DNA of 64,000 nucleotides, taken from contig CAYJMF010000003.1 in NCBI GenBank assembly GCA_964370855.1, positions 67,830 through 131,829 on the forward strand. Reading direction: 5' to 3'. Every line of letters starts with the position of its first letter. The stretch's first letter is position 1. Below, in pieces: positions 1 through 7,930 of the stretch. The position numbers and the translations under genes are program-made. The notes beneath the pieces were generated by a model. The model saw only the letters and a program-made list of their open reading frames with translations, ran no database searches and was not told where the DNA came from. This DNA comes from JAKLKS01 sp964370855 (lineage in GTDB: Bacteria > Planctomycetota > JAJSAM01 > JAKLKS01).

Positions 1-104
1 ACGAAAAGCGCCCGCTCAAGCAGAAGGCCGCTGGCGCCGATCACCGCATTCTTGGGGCCTTCCTCACGAGTCACGATCACGAGAGCGGCGCCGTCGTCGA
101 GATC
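1..104 (-). CDS. Partial reading frame at the window edge
   Basis: Read on the minus strand, bases 104 to 1 stay open and give a protein-like stretch containing DDGAALVIVTREEG. A TAG codon lies directly upstream (105-107) and there is no clear ATG start. It is either a short tail of a gene running off the left edge that starts at an internal GTG, or a 5'-truncated fragment. I do not recognise a family. The stretch is too short to exclude chance. Confidence 0.25.
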
Positions 105-423
105 CTACACCTCGGCTGCTCTGTACCGAGCCCGTGACGCGAATAGCGGGCCCGCGGCAGCCGAGTTGCCGTTATCCCAGTTTGAGTCCCGCGCTGCCAA
201 GGCATTCATCAACGTGGAACTTCCACATGACGCAGCAATCCTCGGCTGGCGAGCGCGAGGTGAAGGAGGCCCTCCGCACGACCCTTCTCAAGTACCATCT
301 CACCACCAGGACATCGAACTTCTCGAGCAGGCCTCCGGGTACCTTCGGCAGTACTCCTTGCTGCCGCTCGTGCCAGGTGATTCGGCTCAGTCGCGCCAGT
401 GAGTTGGACTCCCGGCACCGCCC
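105..423. other. Intergenic stretch without a convincing gene
   Basis: ORFs of 70-117 codons exist here on both strands, but their compositions (Arg/Ser/Pro-rich, overlapping one another) look like GC-driven chance frames. I see no promoter, hairpin or repeat that I can support. Confidence 0.4.
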
Positions 424-752
424 CTACTTGAAGAGCTTAACCAAGTCGTTCAAGGCAACGAACAGGCGTGCGGCACGACCTCGATGAGGGTCGTGCGCCC
501 CATTCCACCCCCCATCTCAGTCCTCCAATGGGTACCACAGGTGCCATCCGGGAGCAGCTCAATGAGCCGCCCGTCGAAGTGCTGGTCCGGGCGCCAGTGC
601 CGGGGGAACCAGCCCGTCTCCCGAAGGACCTCCTGGATCACGGAGTGGATGAGGCTGGCCCGCGCCACTCCCCGCCGCAGCCCCCTCCGTTCCGGGACGT
701 TCAGGTGCCACATTTCGACGAGCTTCCGGATCAACTCCCGCTCGTCGGGCAT
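424..752 (-). pseudogene. Small hypothetical protein, probably frameshifted near its 3' end
   Basis: An ATG at 752 opens a 100-codon frame that stops at 450. The protein begins MPDERELIRKLVEM and contains a GWFPRHWRPDQHFDGR segment, with mixed, natural-looking composition. After about codon 85 it degrades into a short unlikely tail. The neighbouring frame instead reads RLFVALNDLVKLFK and stops at 424, which looks like a natural C-terminus. I therefore infer a one-base indel around 490-500, real or from sequencing. The gene lies about 70 bp downstream of pnkp on the same strand and may be the last gene of the RNA-repair operon. No family is recognised. Confidence 0.45.
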
Positions 753-822
753 CTCCAAGGGCGACCACTCCCCCCCGTCGGCGTCCGAGGATGCCGAGTC
801 GCCCCCCCTTCCATCCCCCCCC

Positions 823-3390
823 TCACAACCGCGGATCCACCGGCTCGCTCTCCAGCGCCAGCACTCCGAACACGCACTCATGCACCCGCCGCAGCGGCTC
901 CCGCGCCACGAAGCGCCGCAGCCCCTCCAGCCCCAGCGCGAACTCCCGCTCGGCCATGGACCGCTTGTGCCCGAGGCCCCGCTCCCGCAGGCGCTCCAGG
1001 TTCCCCGGGAGCGCGTACTCCGGCCCGTAGATGATGCGAAGGTACTCCGACCCCCGGCATTTCACCGCCGGCTGCACGAAGCCCTTCGGCCCCCGGGCCG
1101 CGAAGTCGAGGGGCTTCACCACCATGCCCTCGCCCCCGGCCCCCACCAACTCCTCCCACAAGCGGACCCCCGCCGCGACGCTCTCCTCCTCCGCCAGGTC
1201 CACCACCAGGTGCCGCGTCCGCAGCAGCAGCCCGCCCGCCTCCTCGCACATCCCGCCCAGCGTCTCCATGTGCCAGAGATGGTCGCGGTCCGTGAACACC
1301 CGCCCCTCCGCCGCCATCAGGTGGAAGGGGGCGAGCCGGAGGTCCCCGACCCCCGACACCTCCCAGCAGTAGCGCCCGTAGGCCTCCGTGAACCCACGCG
1401 CCGCCGCCGCCCGCTCCCGCGTCCGGTCCAGCCACGCCGCCGCGTCGGGGTACCGCCCCGCCGCCCCCTCCAGCGCCGCCGCCGCCGCGCCGAGCGCCGC
1501 CCGGGCCGCCGCGCCCACGGGGGCGTACTGGGACAGGAGGAGTTCCCGCGCCTTCGCCGACCAGGGCATCAGTTCCGCGTCGAGCACGACCCAGTCGGTC
1601 TCCAGGGACTCCCAGAGCCCCGCCCGGTCCATCCCCGCCTGCACCGCTCCGAGGACCTCCGCCTCCACCCCCCGGTCCGGGAAGAACCGCCGCCCCGTCC
1701 GCGTGTAGACCACCCCGCTCCCGTCCCCACCGATCCCGAACCGCCGCAGCGCCGCCGCCTCGTCCCGACAGAGCACCACCACCGCCCGGGAGCCCATGTG
1801 CTTCTCTTCGCACACCACCCGGGCCACCCCCTGCTTCCGGAAGTACGCGAAGGCCTCCTCGGGATGCTCCAGCAGCCCCGGCCGCTGCGAGGTCGCGGAG
1901 GGGGACATCGTCGGCGGCAGGTAGACCAGCCACCGGGGGTCCACCGCCCAGCGGCTCATCACCTCCAGCGCCGCCGCCGCGTTCTCCTCGCGGATGGTGA
2001 CCGTGCGCCCCCCGTCCACGTGGAGGATGCGCTTGCCGCTCACGTCCTCGATGTGGAGGAGGTGGTCGTGCTCCTGCTGGAGCGTGAGGCCGGGCGTCTC
2101 CCCCTCCGCGGGGGCCAGCGGCCGGGCCGGCTCGTACCAGGTCCGGGCGGCGGGGACCGAGACCAGCTCCCGCTCCGGCCAGCGCAGCGCCGTCAGCCGC
2201 CCCCCGAAGACGCAGCCGGTGTCGATGCAGACGGTGTTGTTGAGCCACTGCGCGTCCAGCACCGGCGTGTGCCCGTAGACCACCGCCGCCCGCCCCCGGT
2301 AGTCCCGGGCCCAGGGGTAGCGCACCGGGAGCCCGAACTCGTCGGTCTCCCCCGTCGTCTCCCCGTAGAGGGCGAAGGAGCGCACCCGCCCCGAGGAGCG
2401 GCCCTGGAAGGCCTCCTTGAGCCCCGCGTGGGCCGCCACGAGGCGCCCCTCGTCGAGCACCAGGTGGCTCACGAGGCCGTCGATGAACGTGGCCACCTCG
2501 CCCCGGAACTCCGGGGGCTCCCGCTCCATCTGTTCCATGGTCTCGGCGAGCCCGTGGGAGAGCTGCACCTGCTTGCCGCGGAGCCTGCGCAGGAGCTTCT
2601 GCTCGTGGTTCCCGGGGACGCACAGAGCCGTTCCCGCCGCCGCCATCCCCATGACGAGCCGGAGCACGCCGGGGCTGTCGGGTCCCCGGTCCACGAGGTC
2701 CCCGAGGAAGAGCGCCCGCCGCCCCTCCGGAGGCCGCACGCGGAAGCCGGTAGTCCGGTCCCCCTCGACGGTGTAGCCGAGGGCGGTGAGGAGGGCGAGC
2801 AGCTCCTCGAGGCAGCCGTGGACGTCCCCCACGATGTCGAAGGGGCCGGCGTCGTCCCTGCGATCGGTCCAGAGGCGGCGCCGCTCCACGGTGGCGGCCT
2901 CCACCTCCTCCGGGGAGGAGAGGACGAAGACGTACCGGAACCCCTCCTTCCCGAGCGTGCGGAGCGAACGGCGGAGCGCGGCCGCGTGCTGGCGGACCAC
3001 GTGCTCCCCGAAGTCCCGGTCGGGGCGGGCGCGGTTGCGCTCCCTGCAGAGGGAGGGGGGGAGGTCGAGGACGATGGCCACGGGGAGGACGTCGTGCTCC
3101 TTCGCGAGGGCGATGAGGGGCTTGCGGGCCTCGGGCTGGACGTTGGTGGCGTCCACCACCGTGACGAGCCCCCGGGCGAGGCGCTGGCGGACGACGAAGT
3201 GGAGCGTCTCGAAGGCGGCGGCGGAGACGGACTGGTCGTTCTCGTCGTCGGCGACGAGGCCGCGGAAGAAGTCGGAGGAGAGGACCTCCGTCGGCTTGAA
3301 GTGCTTTCGGGCGAAGGTGGACTTGCCGGAGCCGGAGGCGCCGACGAGGACGACCAGCGCCATGTCGGGGACGGCGATGACCGGGTTCAC
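823..3390 (-). CDS. pnkp: Bacterial polynucleotide kinase-phosphatase-ligase Pnkp
   Basis: This is the end-healing and sealing enzyme of bacterial RNA repair, 855 aa, the usual length for the family. The N-terminal kinase has the P-loop GASGSGKST at residues 17-25. The central binuclear metallophosphatase has GDVHG (188-192), GDLVDRG (230-236), GNHE (260-263) and YGHTP (about 372). The C-terminal adenylyltransferase module has motif I KHMGSR with nucleotidyl lysine K530, EGMVVKP (754-760) and VKCRG (776-780). I chose the GTG start at 3390 because it overlaps the preceding stop as GTGA and leaves a short leader before the P-loop; the ATG at 3363 is the alternative. In known systems Pnkp needs Hen1 for ligation, and hen1 is in this operon. 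Confidence 0.95.
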   Translation of the reverse strand: MNPVIAVPDMALVVLVGASGSGKSTFARKHFKPTEVLSSDFFRGLVADDENDQSVSAAAFETLHFVVRQRLARGLVTVVDATNVQPEARKPLIALAKEHDVLPVAIVLDLPPSLCRERNRARPDRDFGEHVVRQHAAALRRSLRTLGKEGFRYVFVLSSPEEVEAATVERRRLWTDRRDDAGPFDIVGDVHGCLEELLALLTALGYTVEGDRTTGFRVRPPEGRRALFLGDLVDRGPDSPGVLRLVMGMAAAGTALCVPGNHEQKLLRRLRGKQVQLSHGLAETMEQMEREPPEFRGEVATFIDGLVSHLVLDEGRLVAAHAGLKEAFQGRSSGRVRSFALYGETTGETDEFGLPVRYPWARDYRGRAAVVYGHTPVLDAQWLNNTVCIDTGCVFGGRLTALRWPERELVSVPAARTWYEPARPLAPAEGETPGLTLQQEHDHLLHIEDVSGKRILHVDGGRTVTIREENAAAALEVMSRWAVDPRWLVYLPPTMSPSATSQRPGLLEHPEEAFAYFRKQGVARVVCEEKHMGSRAVVVLCRDEAAALRRFGIGGDGSGVVYTRTGRRFFPDRGVEAEVLGAVQAGMDRAGLWESLETDWVVLDAELMPWSAKARELLLSQYAPVGAAARAALGAAAAALEGAAGRYPDAAAWLDRTRERAAAARGFTEAYGRYCWEVSGVGDLRLAPFHLMAAEGRVFTDRDHLWHMETLGGMCEEAGGLLLRTRHLVVDLAEEESVAAGVRLWEELVGAGGEGMVVKPLDFAARGPKGFVQPAVKCRGSEYLRIIYGPEYALPGNLERLRERGLGHKRSMAEREFALGLEGLRRFVAREPLRRVHECVFGVLALESEPVDPRL

Positions 3391-4160
3391 GGGGTCACCG
3401 CGGGGCCGGGGCCCTCGAGGCGGAGGCGGACGAGGAGGTCGTGGAGGGCGGGGCGTGCCGTGGGCTGCTCGGGGAGGTGGCTCTCCGCGGCGACCTTGGG
3501 CAACAGCGCCTGGAGGCCCATGAGCTGCCGTTCGTGGTGCTCGACGGCCACTCCTTGAAGCGACGCCCGCTCGCCGCCCTCCACCTTGAGCGCGATGAGG
3601 TCCTCGACCCCCGTCACCGAGAGCGTCCCCAGGAGGCGCGGGAGGTTCGCTTCGACCTCCCCGGTCGCCATGAGGTGGATGCCCGTCAGGAGGACGCGGT
3701 AGCAGTAGAGGAGCGGCTTCGCTCGCCAGGGGGTCCCTTTGAGGAGGAGCTTCCACTCCGTCTCGAAGAAGCCCATGTAGTGGTGGAAGTGGTGGCGCGT
3801 GACGCAGGCCCTGGCGAGCGACATCAGTTCCTCGTGGGCCGGCGTCGTGAGGACGACGAGCGGGGAGAAGACCTGCTCGAGCACGTAGCCATTCCGGCGG
3901 AGCATGAGGCCGAAGAACTTCTTCGCGTCGTGGGTGACCAGGTCGAGGTCGAGGCCCCCGTCGTCCCCATGGGACTCCAGCGTGTCAGGCCCATGGTCGA
4001 GGCCGACGACCTCCTTCGCCGGCAGGACGTGGACCCCGCGGAGGTCCCAGTCGGAGTCCCTGGAGGGGAATCCATAGAGGTGCGCCCCGCTCACGGTGGC
4101 GAAGAGCAGCGGGTGGGGCTGGCCGAGGGCGATGGCGCGCAGGCGGGGGTCGAGCGTCAC
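3387..4160 (-). CDS. Nucleotidyltransferase (DNA polymerase beta superfamily) of the RNA-repair operon, second copy
   Basis: This 257-aa protein carries the minimal nucleotidyltransferase signature SGAHLYGFPSRDSDWD near residues 24-39: an SG variant of the GS motif followed by the DxD metal-binding pair D37/D39. Next comes LRGVHVLP and then an alpha-helical region of the type found in predicted nucleotidyltransferases linked to Pnkp/Hen1. The GTG start overlaps the upstream stop (GTGA), and its own stop overlaps the pnkp GTG, so translation is coupled. Substrate and reaction are unknown; adding or replacing terminal nucleotides on damaged RNA would fit the context. It is a distant paralogue of the gene upstream, not a recent duplicate. 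Confidence 0.85.
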   Translation of the reverse strand: MTLDPRLRAIALGQPHPLLFATVSGAHLYGFPSRDSDWDLRGVHVLPAKEVVGLDHGPDTLESHGDDGGLDLDLVTHDAKKFFGLMLRRNGYVLEQVFSPLVVLTTPAHEELMSLARACVTRHHFHHYMGFFETEWKLLLKGTPWRAKPLLYCYRVLLTGIHLMATGEVEANLPRLLGTLSVTGVEDLIALKVEGGERASLQGVAVEHHERQLMGLQALLPKVAAESHLPEQPTARPALHDLLVRLRLEGPGPAVTP

Positions 4161-5086
4161 AGCGCACTCCTCCGCGCCCGCAGCAGGAACGCGTTCACCC
4201 GCTCGTAGTCCGGCACCTCCGGCAGCGCCGTCCCGCGGAACGCCTCGTCGAAGGCGGCGTGGAGCGAGAGGCGCCAGACCTCCACCTCTTCCCAGGGGAC
4301 CTCGCCGCGCTTGATGGCCAGCAACCGCTCCCGGTGCTCCCCGACCCGGACCCGGAGATCCCCCTCGCGCAGGGCATCGATGCCGGAGAGGAGCAGCCGG
4401 AGCAGGTGCATGGCGTGCTTCCACTTGATGGTCCCCGTCGTGCGCAGGTCCTGCTCCAGCTTCTTGAACTGGGAGAGGGTGTACCCGTTGTAGGTCCGGT
4501 AGACGAGCCGCGAGAGGAAGGCCGCGCGCATGCCCCGCATCTCCTCGGCCAGAGGGGAGGCGAAATCGACTTCCGGCGTCCAGAGGCACTCCAGCACGTT
4601 GGGGTTGGCCTTGAGCGCGAGGCGCAGGAACTTGCCGAGTTCCCAGTAGCACTCCTGGTTGTCGGGGTTCTCGATCTGCTCGGGCACGCCGTAGAGCGAC
4701 CAGTGGAGGTCGGCGGGCGGGAGATAGACGCCCCGGCGGTCCACGTCGGAAGTCTCCGTGGCGAGCCCGAAGGCGCGGGAGCCGACCACGCACCGGTAGA
4801 CGATGTGGCGCTCGTGGAGGCGGAAGTCGGCCAGCAGGTCGGGGGTGCCACCGGTGTCGTCGGTGAGGGAGTGGCGCCAGATGCGGAGTTCGCTGCGGCG
4901 CAGCGACGCCTCGGCCCCGTCGGGGAAGCGGACCCGGTAGGCGTGGGTCCCGTCGGCGGGGGCGGCCACGATGGTCCCCGTGGCGCCGGCGGGGAGTTCC
5001 CGGCCGCCGCCAGCGACGCGGACCGCGGCGCGCGCGACGACGCGCGTGCCCACGGGCAGCAGCGGTGGGAGGGAGCGGTCATCCAC
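4157..5086 (-). CDS. Nucleotidyltransferase with an N-terminal KOW/DUF4314-like barrel, first copy
   Basis: A 309-aa protein in two parts. Residues 10-70 form a small beta-rich segment with LPVGTRVVA and VRFPDG, similar to KOW/DUF4314-type barrels that often bind nucleic acid. From about residue 100 there is a polymerase-beta-type nucleotidyltransferase with GSRAFG (102-107) and SDVD (113-116), catalytic acidic residues D114 and D116. A long helical region follows, including KWKHAMHLLRLLLSG. The GTG start lies inside the end of hen1 (8-bp overlap) and the stop overlaps the next gene, so it is an integral operon member. The terminal nucleotidyltransferase role is inferred from the fold and neighbours. 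Confidence 0.85.
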   Translation of the reverse strand: MDDRSLPPLLPVGTRVVARAAVRVAGGGRELPAGATGTIVAAPADGTHAYRVRFPDGAEASLRRSELRIWRHSLTDDTGGTPDLLADFRLHERHIVYRCVVGSRAFGLATETSDVDRRGVYLPPADLHWSLYGVPEQIENPDNQECYWELGKFLRLALKANPNVLECLWTPEVDFASPLAEEMRGMRAAFLSRLVYRTYNGYTLSQFKKLEQDLRTTGTIKWKHAMHLLRLLLSGIDALREGDLRVRVGEHRERLLAIKRGEVPWEEVEVWRLSLHAAFDEAFRGTALPEVPDYERVNAFLLRARRSAL

Positions 5087-6482
5087 GGGTGAAGACCCCC
5101 ATCTGGGTGGGCGGGCCGTGGTCGGTGTCCTCGAAGCCCACGGGGAGGAAGCGGACCCCGTACCCGAACTTCGCCGCCGCGGCCTCCGCCCAGCCGCGGA
5201 ACTCCTCCCGGGTCCACTCGAAGCGGTGGTCCTTGTGGCGGAAGTTGCCCGCGGGGAGGTTCGGGAAGAGGGCGTTGTACTCGGCGTTGGGCGTGGTGAC
5301 CACGAGCGTGGCCGGCCGCGCGCAGCCGAGCACGACCTGCTCCATCGCGTCGATGCGGGGGAGGTCGAGGTGCTCGATGACCTCCAGCAGGGCGGCGCCG
5401 TCGAAGCCCTCGAGGCGGCGGTCCCGGTAGGTGAGGGAGCCGTGGAGGAGGTCGATGCGGGCCCGCTGCATCGGGGGCATGGTGTCGAAGTGGAGGCGGC
5501 GGGCGGCGGACTCGAGGGCGCGGACGGAGGTGTCCATGCCGACGACCTTCTCGAAGGACCGGTCGGCCAGCAGGGCGCGGAGGAACCGTCCCTCCCCGCA
5601 GCCGAGGTCGAGGACGGTCTTCGCACCCGCCTCCCGCAGGACGGCGAGCGCCGCCTCCACCCGCTGCTCGGCGAGGCTGAAGGGGCGCTCGAGGCAGGCC
5701 TCCGCCTCGGCGCGCGTCTCCGCGGCGGCCTCGGCGTCCGGCTCCTCCTCCCCCACTAGGCGGGCGAGGGCGTCCCGGGTGAGGCGGCGCTGGTGGCGGA
5801 GGTAGCGCTCGACGATGGCGTCCCGCTCGGGGTGGGCCGCGAGCCAGTCCCCGCCGCGGGCGAGGAGTTTCTCCACCTCGTCCTTCCCGACCCAGTAGTG
5901 CTTGGCGTCGTCGAGTACGGGGACGAGGACGTAGAGGTGCGTGAGGAGGTCGGCGAGCCGCTTGGTGGCGGCGAGGCGGACGGTGTAGTAGGGGCTCTCG
6001 CCCCACTCGGGGAAGCGGGGGTCGAGGGGGTGGCGCGTCGCGGTGACGGCGTAGCCGAGGGGCTCGAAGAGCCGGCGGAGGAGCCCGGCCCCGCCGCGGG
6101 CGGGGACGACGGCGAGGGTCGCCTCCAGCGGAAGGGGCTCGTCGGCGAGGTCGGGCCGCTCCTTGCACCGCCCCCCGAGGGCCGAGCCGAACACCCGGGA
6201 CAGCACCACGCTCAGGAAGGACGACGCCGCGTAGGGCCGGTCGTTGACGTAGGGCTCGAGCGTCGGCCCTTCCTGCCCCCGGCCGCCGCGGCCGCGGACG
6301 AGAGCCACCGGGTCCACCTCCAGCAGGACCGCCGCCGTGCAGCGCTCGTCCGTCGCCTCGGTGTAGAACACCCGCACCTGCCCGAAGGGCAGCTCGAAGG
6401 TCTGCGCCCGGGCGGGGTTCTTGTGGAGCAGGAACCCGAGGTCCGTCGCGGGGCGGCGGGTGGTGGAGAGGGTGAGGAGCAT
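5079..6482 (-). CDS. hen1: 3'-terminal RNA ribose 2'-O-methyltransferase Hen1
   Basis: A 467-aa protein of standard bacterial Hen1 layout. The N-terminal half (starting MLLTLSTTRRPATDLGFLLHK) is the module that activates the Pnkp ligase. The C-terminal half is a SAM-dependent methyltransferase with DLGCGEGRF at 292-300, EVIEHL at 367-372 supplying metal ligands E370/H371, and HKDHRFEW at 416-423 supplying further histidines. Hen1 methylates the 2'-OH of the broken 3' end so that the repaired RNA resists another cut at the same place. The ATG at 6482 matches the family N-terminus; upstream in-frame residues look non-coding. It heads the four-gene overlapping operon. Confidence 0.95.
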   Translation of the reverse strand: MLLTLSTTRRPATDLGFLLHKNPARAQTFELPFGQVRVFYTEATDERCTAAVLLEVDPVALVRGRGGRGQEGPTLEPYVNDRPYAASSFLSVVLSRVFGSALGGRCKERPDLADEPLPLEATLAVVPARGGAGLLRRLFEPLGYAVTATRHPLDPRFPEWGESPYYTVRLAATKRLADLLTHLYVLVPVLDDAKHYWVGKDEVEKLLARGGDWLAAHPERDAIVERYLRHQRRLTRDALARLVGEEEPDAEAAAETRAEAEACLERPFSLAEQRVEAALAVLREAGAKTVLDLGCGEGRFLRALLADRSFEKVVGMDTSVRALESAARRLHFDTMPPMQRARIDLLHGSLTYRDRRLEGFDGAALLEVIEHLDLPRIDAMEQVVLGCARPATLVVTTPNAEYNALFPNLPAGNFRHKDHRFEWTREEFRGWAEAAAAKFGYGVRFLPVGFEDTDHGPPTQMGVFTRG

Positions 6483-6566
6483 GGGGGGTATCTTCCGGTC
6501 GTGTCGCGATGGCTGTGGGATTCCGGCCAGCGCCATCCTGACCTCGTCCTGCTACTGAGTCTTCTC

Positions 6567-6815
6567 CTACTTGGGCGCGAAGAGATCGATGTGGCCACAG
6601 TCGGTGCAACGGAATGCGACGACCGGAAGTTCCTGAGTCCTGGCGGCCTCCTTCGCGGCCATCCGTCCGAGCAGAGAACCGCCACTCGGCATGCGTGGCA
6701 TCCAGGATTGCGTCTCGACGACGTTTCCGAAGAGCCCCCGCGAGTCCCGCATGGTGCCCGGCATTGCCGCCCCGCCGCAGCGAACACACCGAACGTCCTT
6801 CAAACTCCCGTCCAT
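6567..6815 (-). CDS. Small zinc-ribbon protein upstream of hen1
   Basis: An 82-aa protein with two CxxC pairs, CVRCGG near the N-terminus and CTDCGH near the C-terminus (tail FRCTDCGHIDLFAPK), as in a single zinc ribbon with a long insert. The start at 6815 is preferred because GGGAGGAGG sits 7 nt upstream; an ATG 6 bases earlier lies too close to it. It ends 84 bp before hen1 on the same strand and could be co-transcribed. Ribbons of this type are generic, so no specific role is claimed. Confidence 0.7.
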   Translation of the reverse strand: MDGSLKDVRCVRCGGAAMPGTMRDSRGLFGNVVETQSWMPRMPSGGSLLGRMAAKEAARTQELPVVAFRCTDCGHIDLFAPK

Positions 6816-6937
6816 GGCCATGCCTCCTCCCGAGAGCGCCATCCTGACTGTGCCCTCGTCATTATGCAGCGTGGCGCCCCTGCGCCTGCAGTCCCCCGGT
6901 CATCGCCTCCCTGCCCTCGATCCTCCGCATCCTGGCG

Positions 6938-7270
6938 GTGGCGGTCAGCACCCTGCTTGCGCTGTTCGTGGGCTGCAGGTTGGCCCGGGGATCAACATGG
7001 AGGGTGGCGCTCCTCCTCGTCGCGTTCACTCTCCTTTCCTCGTCCTTCTTCTCGGTCTTCCTCGGGGGCTTCACGACTGGACGGGAACCGACTTCTCCGT
7101 TGTCGCGGCCCTCATGGACGACCCCCGGGCGGGGCAAGGTGGAGATGGCGAGGGAAGTGACGAGGACGGCGGAGGGGAAGGGCACGACACCGCCCGAGCC
7201 GAAGCTCGCTCCAGCCCCGAAGAGAACCACCCGCTTCATTGACTGGTTTGATGTGCGGCCGGATGGGTGA
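6938..7270 (+). CDS. Possible small membrane protein
   Basis: This GTG-started 110-codon frame has two hydrophobic segments (STLLALFVGC and VALLLVAFTLLSSSFF) followed by a Pro/Lys/Arg-rich tail. The frame is open and equally hydrophobic a little further upstream, but no standard start was found there before the stop near 6845. It overlaps a competing minus-strand frame with a SIR2-like motif, so at most one of them is likely to be functional. Confidence 0.3.
   Translation: MAVSTLLALFVGCRLARGSTWRVALLLVAFTLLSSSFFSVFLGGFTTGREPTSPLSRPSWTTPGRGKVEMAREVTRTAEGKGTTPPEPKLAPAPKRTTRFIDWFDVRPDG
7172..7239 (-). pseudogene. Possible N-terminal remnant of a SIR2-like protein
   Basis: An ATG at 7239 opens MKRVVLFGAGASFGSGGVVP, which closely resembles the nucleotide-binding start (GAGASxGSG) of bacterial SIR2-like proteins, many of them anti-phage NADases. 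After about 22 codons the frame loses any resemblance and neighbouring frames are Pro/Ser-rich. If real, this is a short relic next to a Gabija system. It overlaps the plus-strand membrane ORF, so it may also be chance. Confidence 0.22.
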
Positions 7271-7378
7271 AAATGAGTCATGCCGTGTCGTTCAATCCGG
7301 GCACCCTCCCCCCCCTTCTTTGGGAGGAGGGGCAGTAGACTTCGCGTCGCTCCTCCCTGCTGTTCCGGTCCAGGTTAC

Positions 7379-7771
7379 TCAGCCGCCGGGAGGGCCCGAC
7401 GCAAAGGGAAGCGAGAAGACGCGCTCCACCAAGGACCGGGCGAACCCGACCCTTTCTTCGAACGGGCGCGCCTCGAAAATCCTATCCACCATGGTGCCCA
7501 GCGCCGCGTCCTCCCGTCGCATGGCTGGAAGCCTCTGTTTCGGAGGCGGGATCCACTCGGCGCGAAACTCAAAGAACAACTCAATGACGGCGGAGACTTT
7601 CTGTGTCAGCAGCAGGGACCCGCGCAGCGCGAAGGCCAGAGCAAGCGCTCCCGCGATTCCAGCGACCAGCGCAGCAGGCGGCTTGCCCCACCGCCTCGGC
7701 GATAGCGTAGCGAATTGGGGAGGCGACGAGATCGGGGGCGTGGTGCGAGCGGCTGCGCGACGCGGCGCCAT
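7379..7771 (-). CDS. Possible single-pass membrane protein
   Basis: A 130-aa frame from an ATG at 7771. A basic N-terminus is followed by one strong membrane segment (ALVAGIAGALALAFALRGSLLL, about residues 35-55) and a soluble C-terminal region with natural composition (IFEARPFEERVGFARSLVERVF). Its start is divergent from gajA, 160 bp away. It is preferred over the overlapping plus-strand frame, which is low-complexity. No family is recognised. Confidence 0.45.
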   Translation of the reverse strand: MAPRRAAARTTPPISSPPQFATLSPRRWGKPPAALVAGIAGALALAFALRGSLLLTQKVSAVIELFFEFRAEWIPPPKQRLPAMRREDAALGTMVDRIFEARPFEERVGFARSLVERVFSLPFASGPPGG

Positions 7772-7930
7772 GACCCGACCGACGGAAGCAGCCGTGTGCG
7801 TCGCCGAATCCGCCGGACAGGGGACGATGCACGAAGTCTTGCGACCGATACGTGGGCCTCGTACCCTAGCCGCGCGGCAGGAAGAGCAGTGACCGTCGAT
7901 CGAGCAACGGGACGGCTGACGGAGGGCACC

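Noticed and set aside
484..3558. A 1024-codon plus-strand open frame across the pnkp locus
   Set aside because: It is the antisense shadow of pnkp: Pro/Arg/His-rich, no motifs, while the minus strand carries a complete three-domain enzyme.
4195..6789. An 864-codon minus-strand frame across hen1 and the first nucleotidyltransferase
   Set aside because: Arg/Pro/Ala-rich shadow in a different frame from the recognised genes.
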